In this document: positions 62,216 to 64,000 of the stretch, one piece after another | Numbering within the stretch: the first letter of the stretch is position 1 | Layout of the letters: each line of letters starts with the position of its first letter | Source: Casuarius casuarius | Taxonomy: Eukaryota > Chordata > Aves > Casuariiformes > Casuariidae | Direction of reading: 5' to 3' | Length of the DNA stretch: 64,000 nucleotides | Assembly (NCBI GenBank): GCA_003342895.1 | Contig: PTFA01000005.1 | Coordinates: forward strand, 840,654-904,653 | Position numbers and translations under genes: made by a program | The notes under the pieces: generated by a model | Told to the model about the DNA's origin: nothing | Seen by the model: the letters and a program-made list of their open reading frames with translations, nothing else | Database searches by the model: none

Positions 62216-64000
62216 ATTTTAAATTTACATCTTTAAATTAAATTTCTGGACAACTAAAAAGCACTTGACTTTAAGAGAACTGTATCTAGCTCATTTGTTG
62301 AAAAAAAAGACCATTTTTCTCTTTAGCAGCTCCCTTGATCTTGTTTATCCTCACCGCAGTCAGAAACCTCTGGGACATCACAGTCATTTCAAAAAACATA
62401 TCATAAATAGCTCACAAACTTCAGATATGGAGGCAAAAGCAAAAGTATATGAATTCAGACTAAGACATTTGATGAAATTATTCTCATTAGTAAGAAAAAT
62501 GAGAAGGAAAATAGGCAGAATCCTAAAAAGTCCCTACTCATTTCTGCCTTTGATGGGGGTTTGTCTGAAAAAGTCCAAATAAAGGAATTCTATCAAAGTT
62601 GCATCCAGTTGCTGAAGGGAGTAAAAGCAGTGATATTCTAAGAGACCTTTGGGCAACGCTTTTCCCTCTCCACCTGGAAAAGCTTTACATTTTTTGTCAT
62701 GAAATATTGTGTGAGCTTATGCATTTAGCACACTTTTAAATCTTCTCCATATGGTACCAATCATTCTACAAATACAGACCATGTGGCTATCAGGATTTAT
62801 GAATAATGTGTGCAAGCTGTCAGACCACTGAAGTGGATTCTGAAATAAAGCATGGTAGATAAGTAGATCCCATATGAATTCTTTTTTTAACATGAGATAT
62901 CCCCATGCTTGCTCTTTTTCTGAGATTCTTTTTCAAGCTCTCCTAGGAATCAATGCAGAGAAAACTTTTACTCTTCTGGAGTCAGAGCACCTTATCAAAT
63001 TATCCTAAGTGGTTTTGCTATAAAATTACGTCAATGTCCTAGACAAGGTTTCGTACTGGTATTTATGAAAGCTTACAACAAAATTTCACCTTTAAATAAG
63101 CACTATTATTTACCTTTACATATAGAGAATGGAAGAAAACAGAGGATACAACCCCACCCATTTTTACATCATCAGTAGTATAGCCAACCTCCATATAACA
63201 AGAGCTAATCCAGTTTTGTGATCTGAAAACTCTCATCCTGCTCCTTTCATCAGGCATACACCTTACATATTTGTTGATGCTGTTTATTCTCTTCCTGTGT
63301 GGGTAGAATACGAATGTCCTTTCTCTCCTGACTGCCTGAAGCCGCTGCCTCCTTCCCTCCAGATTAGCAACTGATTGATAACAATTTTATTGATTGAATT
63401 ATATTATCCTTGGCAATATAAATTGCCATTTCTGAGCAAATTTATGAAACAAAAACAACAACAATAAAAAAAAACCTCACGATCAAAGCAGCTACTGCTA
63501 AACAACAAAAATGCCACAACAATCCAAAGCCATACCTTCCCTACCCTCCAGCCCATGCCTGTATATGCAAGAGAAAGATCTTCCTGTCCACTAGCCCAGG
63601 CATAACTTAAGCCCAAAGTAGATTTTGAATCTGACAGGAAAGGATTATTTCCATTCCACCTGATTCTAATCTCATTTACATTGACTTTTCGCTAGTGTTA
63701 ACTCTGCTGACTTTATTAGGGGTGTTTCTAATCTTTACTATTGCAGATAAAAACAAAAAAAAAACAAAAAAATAAGCCCTTACACTTCAAGTTTGAAGAT
63801 CTTCTTGCACCTTTAAATATTTGCAATTCACTATATCTATATTAATGAAAATCTGGAGTTACTCCAAGTGGAGACTATCACTTCTTGGCAGGCAGAAAGT
63901 GAGGATAATTTAGCAACAATTTCTTTTGCTCACGTAACAGACTGCAGCACCGTAAAAGAAAATAGCACTAATGATCATAACTGTAAATTCAAAAATCTTT
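62216..64000. other. Gene-free AT-rich sequence to window end
   Basis: No gene was recognised. A 105-codon frame at 62265-62582 has no known domain. A-rich runs with CAA units lie at 63447-63476 and 63749-63774. Confidence 0.45.

Noticed and set aside
1..64000. tRNA, rRNA, spliceosomal RNA, microRNA or CRISPR array
   Set aside because: No cloverleaf with A and B boxes, no long hairpin with microRNA-like arms and no spaced direct-repeat array were seen; the DNA is vertebrate-type.
1..64000. Endogenous retrovirus or LTR element
   Set aside because: No LTR pair, primer-binding site or gag/pol-like frame was noticed by eye; a solo LTR of unknown family could still be missed.

Overview
This window looks like vertebrate nuclear DNA from a sauropsid. 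A bird is most likely; a crocodilian or turtle is possible. The sequence is AT-rich, has no compact ORF or operon structure and contains many short low-complexity runs. The recognisable LINE sequence is all of the CR1 group, at five sites plus a probable sixth, and every copy is old and disrupted. Several short stretches resemble MIR/CORE-SINE sequence. I see no L1, no Alu-like SINE and no intact retrovirus. Identifications come from recalled family consensus features and reading by eye, not from a database search.

I found no protein-coding gene I can support. The longest open frames (183 codons at 26573-27124, 169 at 50295-50804, 160 at 7154-7636, 159 at 13976-14455) show no recognisable domain. 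They sit either in locally GC-rich sequence or at chance length. The window is best read as intergenic or deep intronic sequence of a gene-poor region.

Layout. 1-5370: AT-rich sequence with a hairpin-type transposon relic (about 380-470), a GA/GT microsatellite (1500) and a weak MIR-like stretch (about 2100). 5375-5968: 3' part of a CR1 LINE, plus strand. 5970-13440: mostly featureless. 13440-13960: a segment with five TAATTA homeodomain cores, two of them in a perfect 18-bp tandem repeat; this is the best candidate for a conserved developmental enhancer. 17210-17350: antisense CR1 fragment. 24060-24860: two same-strand CR1 3' fragments and a MIR-like piece. 26450-27110: GC-richer block. 27262-27783: two nearly identical 25-bp sites, each with a perfect SRF CArG box. 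28540-28755: polypurine tract. 29384-29640: antisense sauropsid repeat. 36940-37180: small CpG cluster. 42770-42990: the best MIR-like copy. 43823-43868: perfect 23-bp tandem duplication. 47930-49270: the longest CR1 relic, crossing the reverse-transcriptase region. 52330-53290: a CpG island, followed by two RFX-type X-box motifs at 53294-53334 and another at 55231. 61605-61815: a further interspersed-repeat relic. Five single undetermined bases lie between 43 and 62 kb.

Nothing here amounts to a new system. The most useful leads are regulatory: the CpG island with adjacent X-boxes and strong splice signals (possible promoter of an unannotated transcript or first exon), the TAATTA cluster, and the paired CArG boxes.
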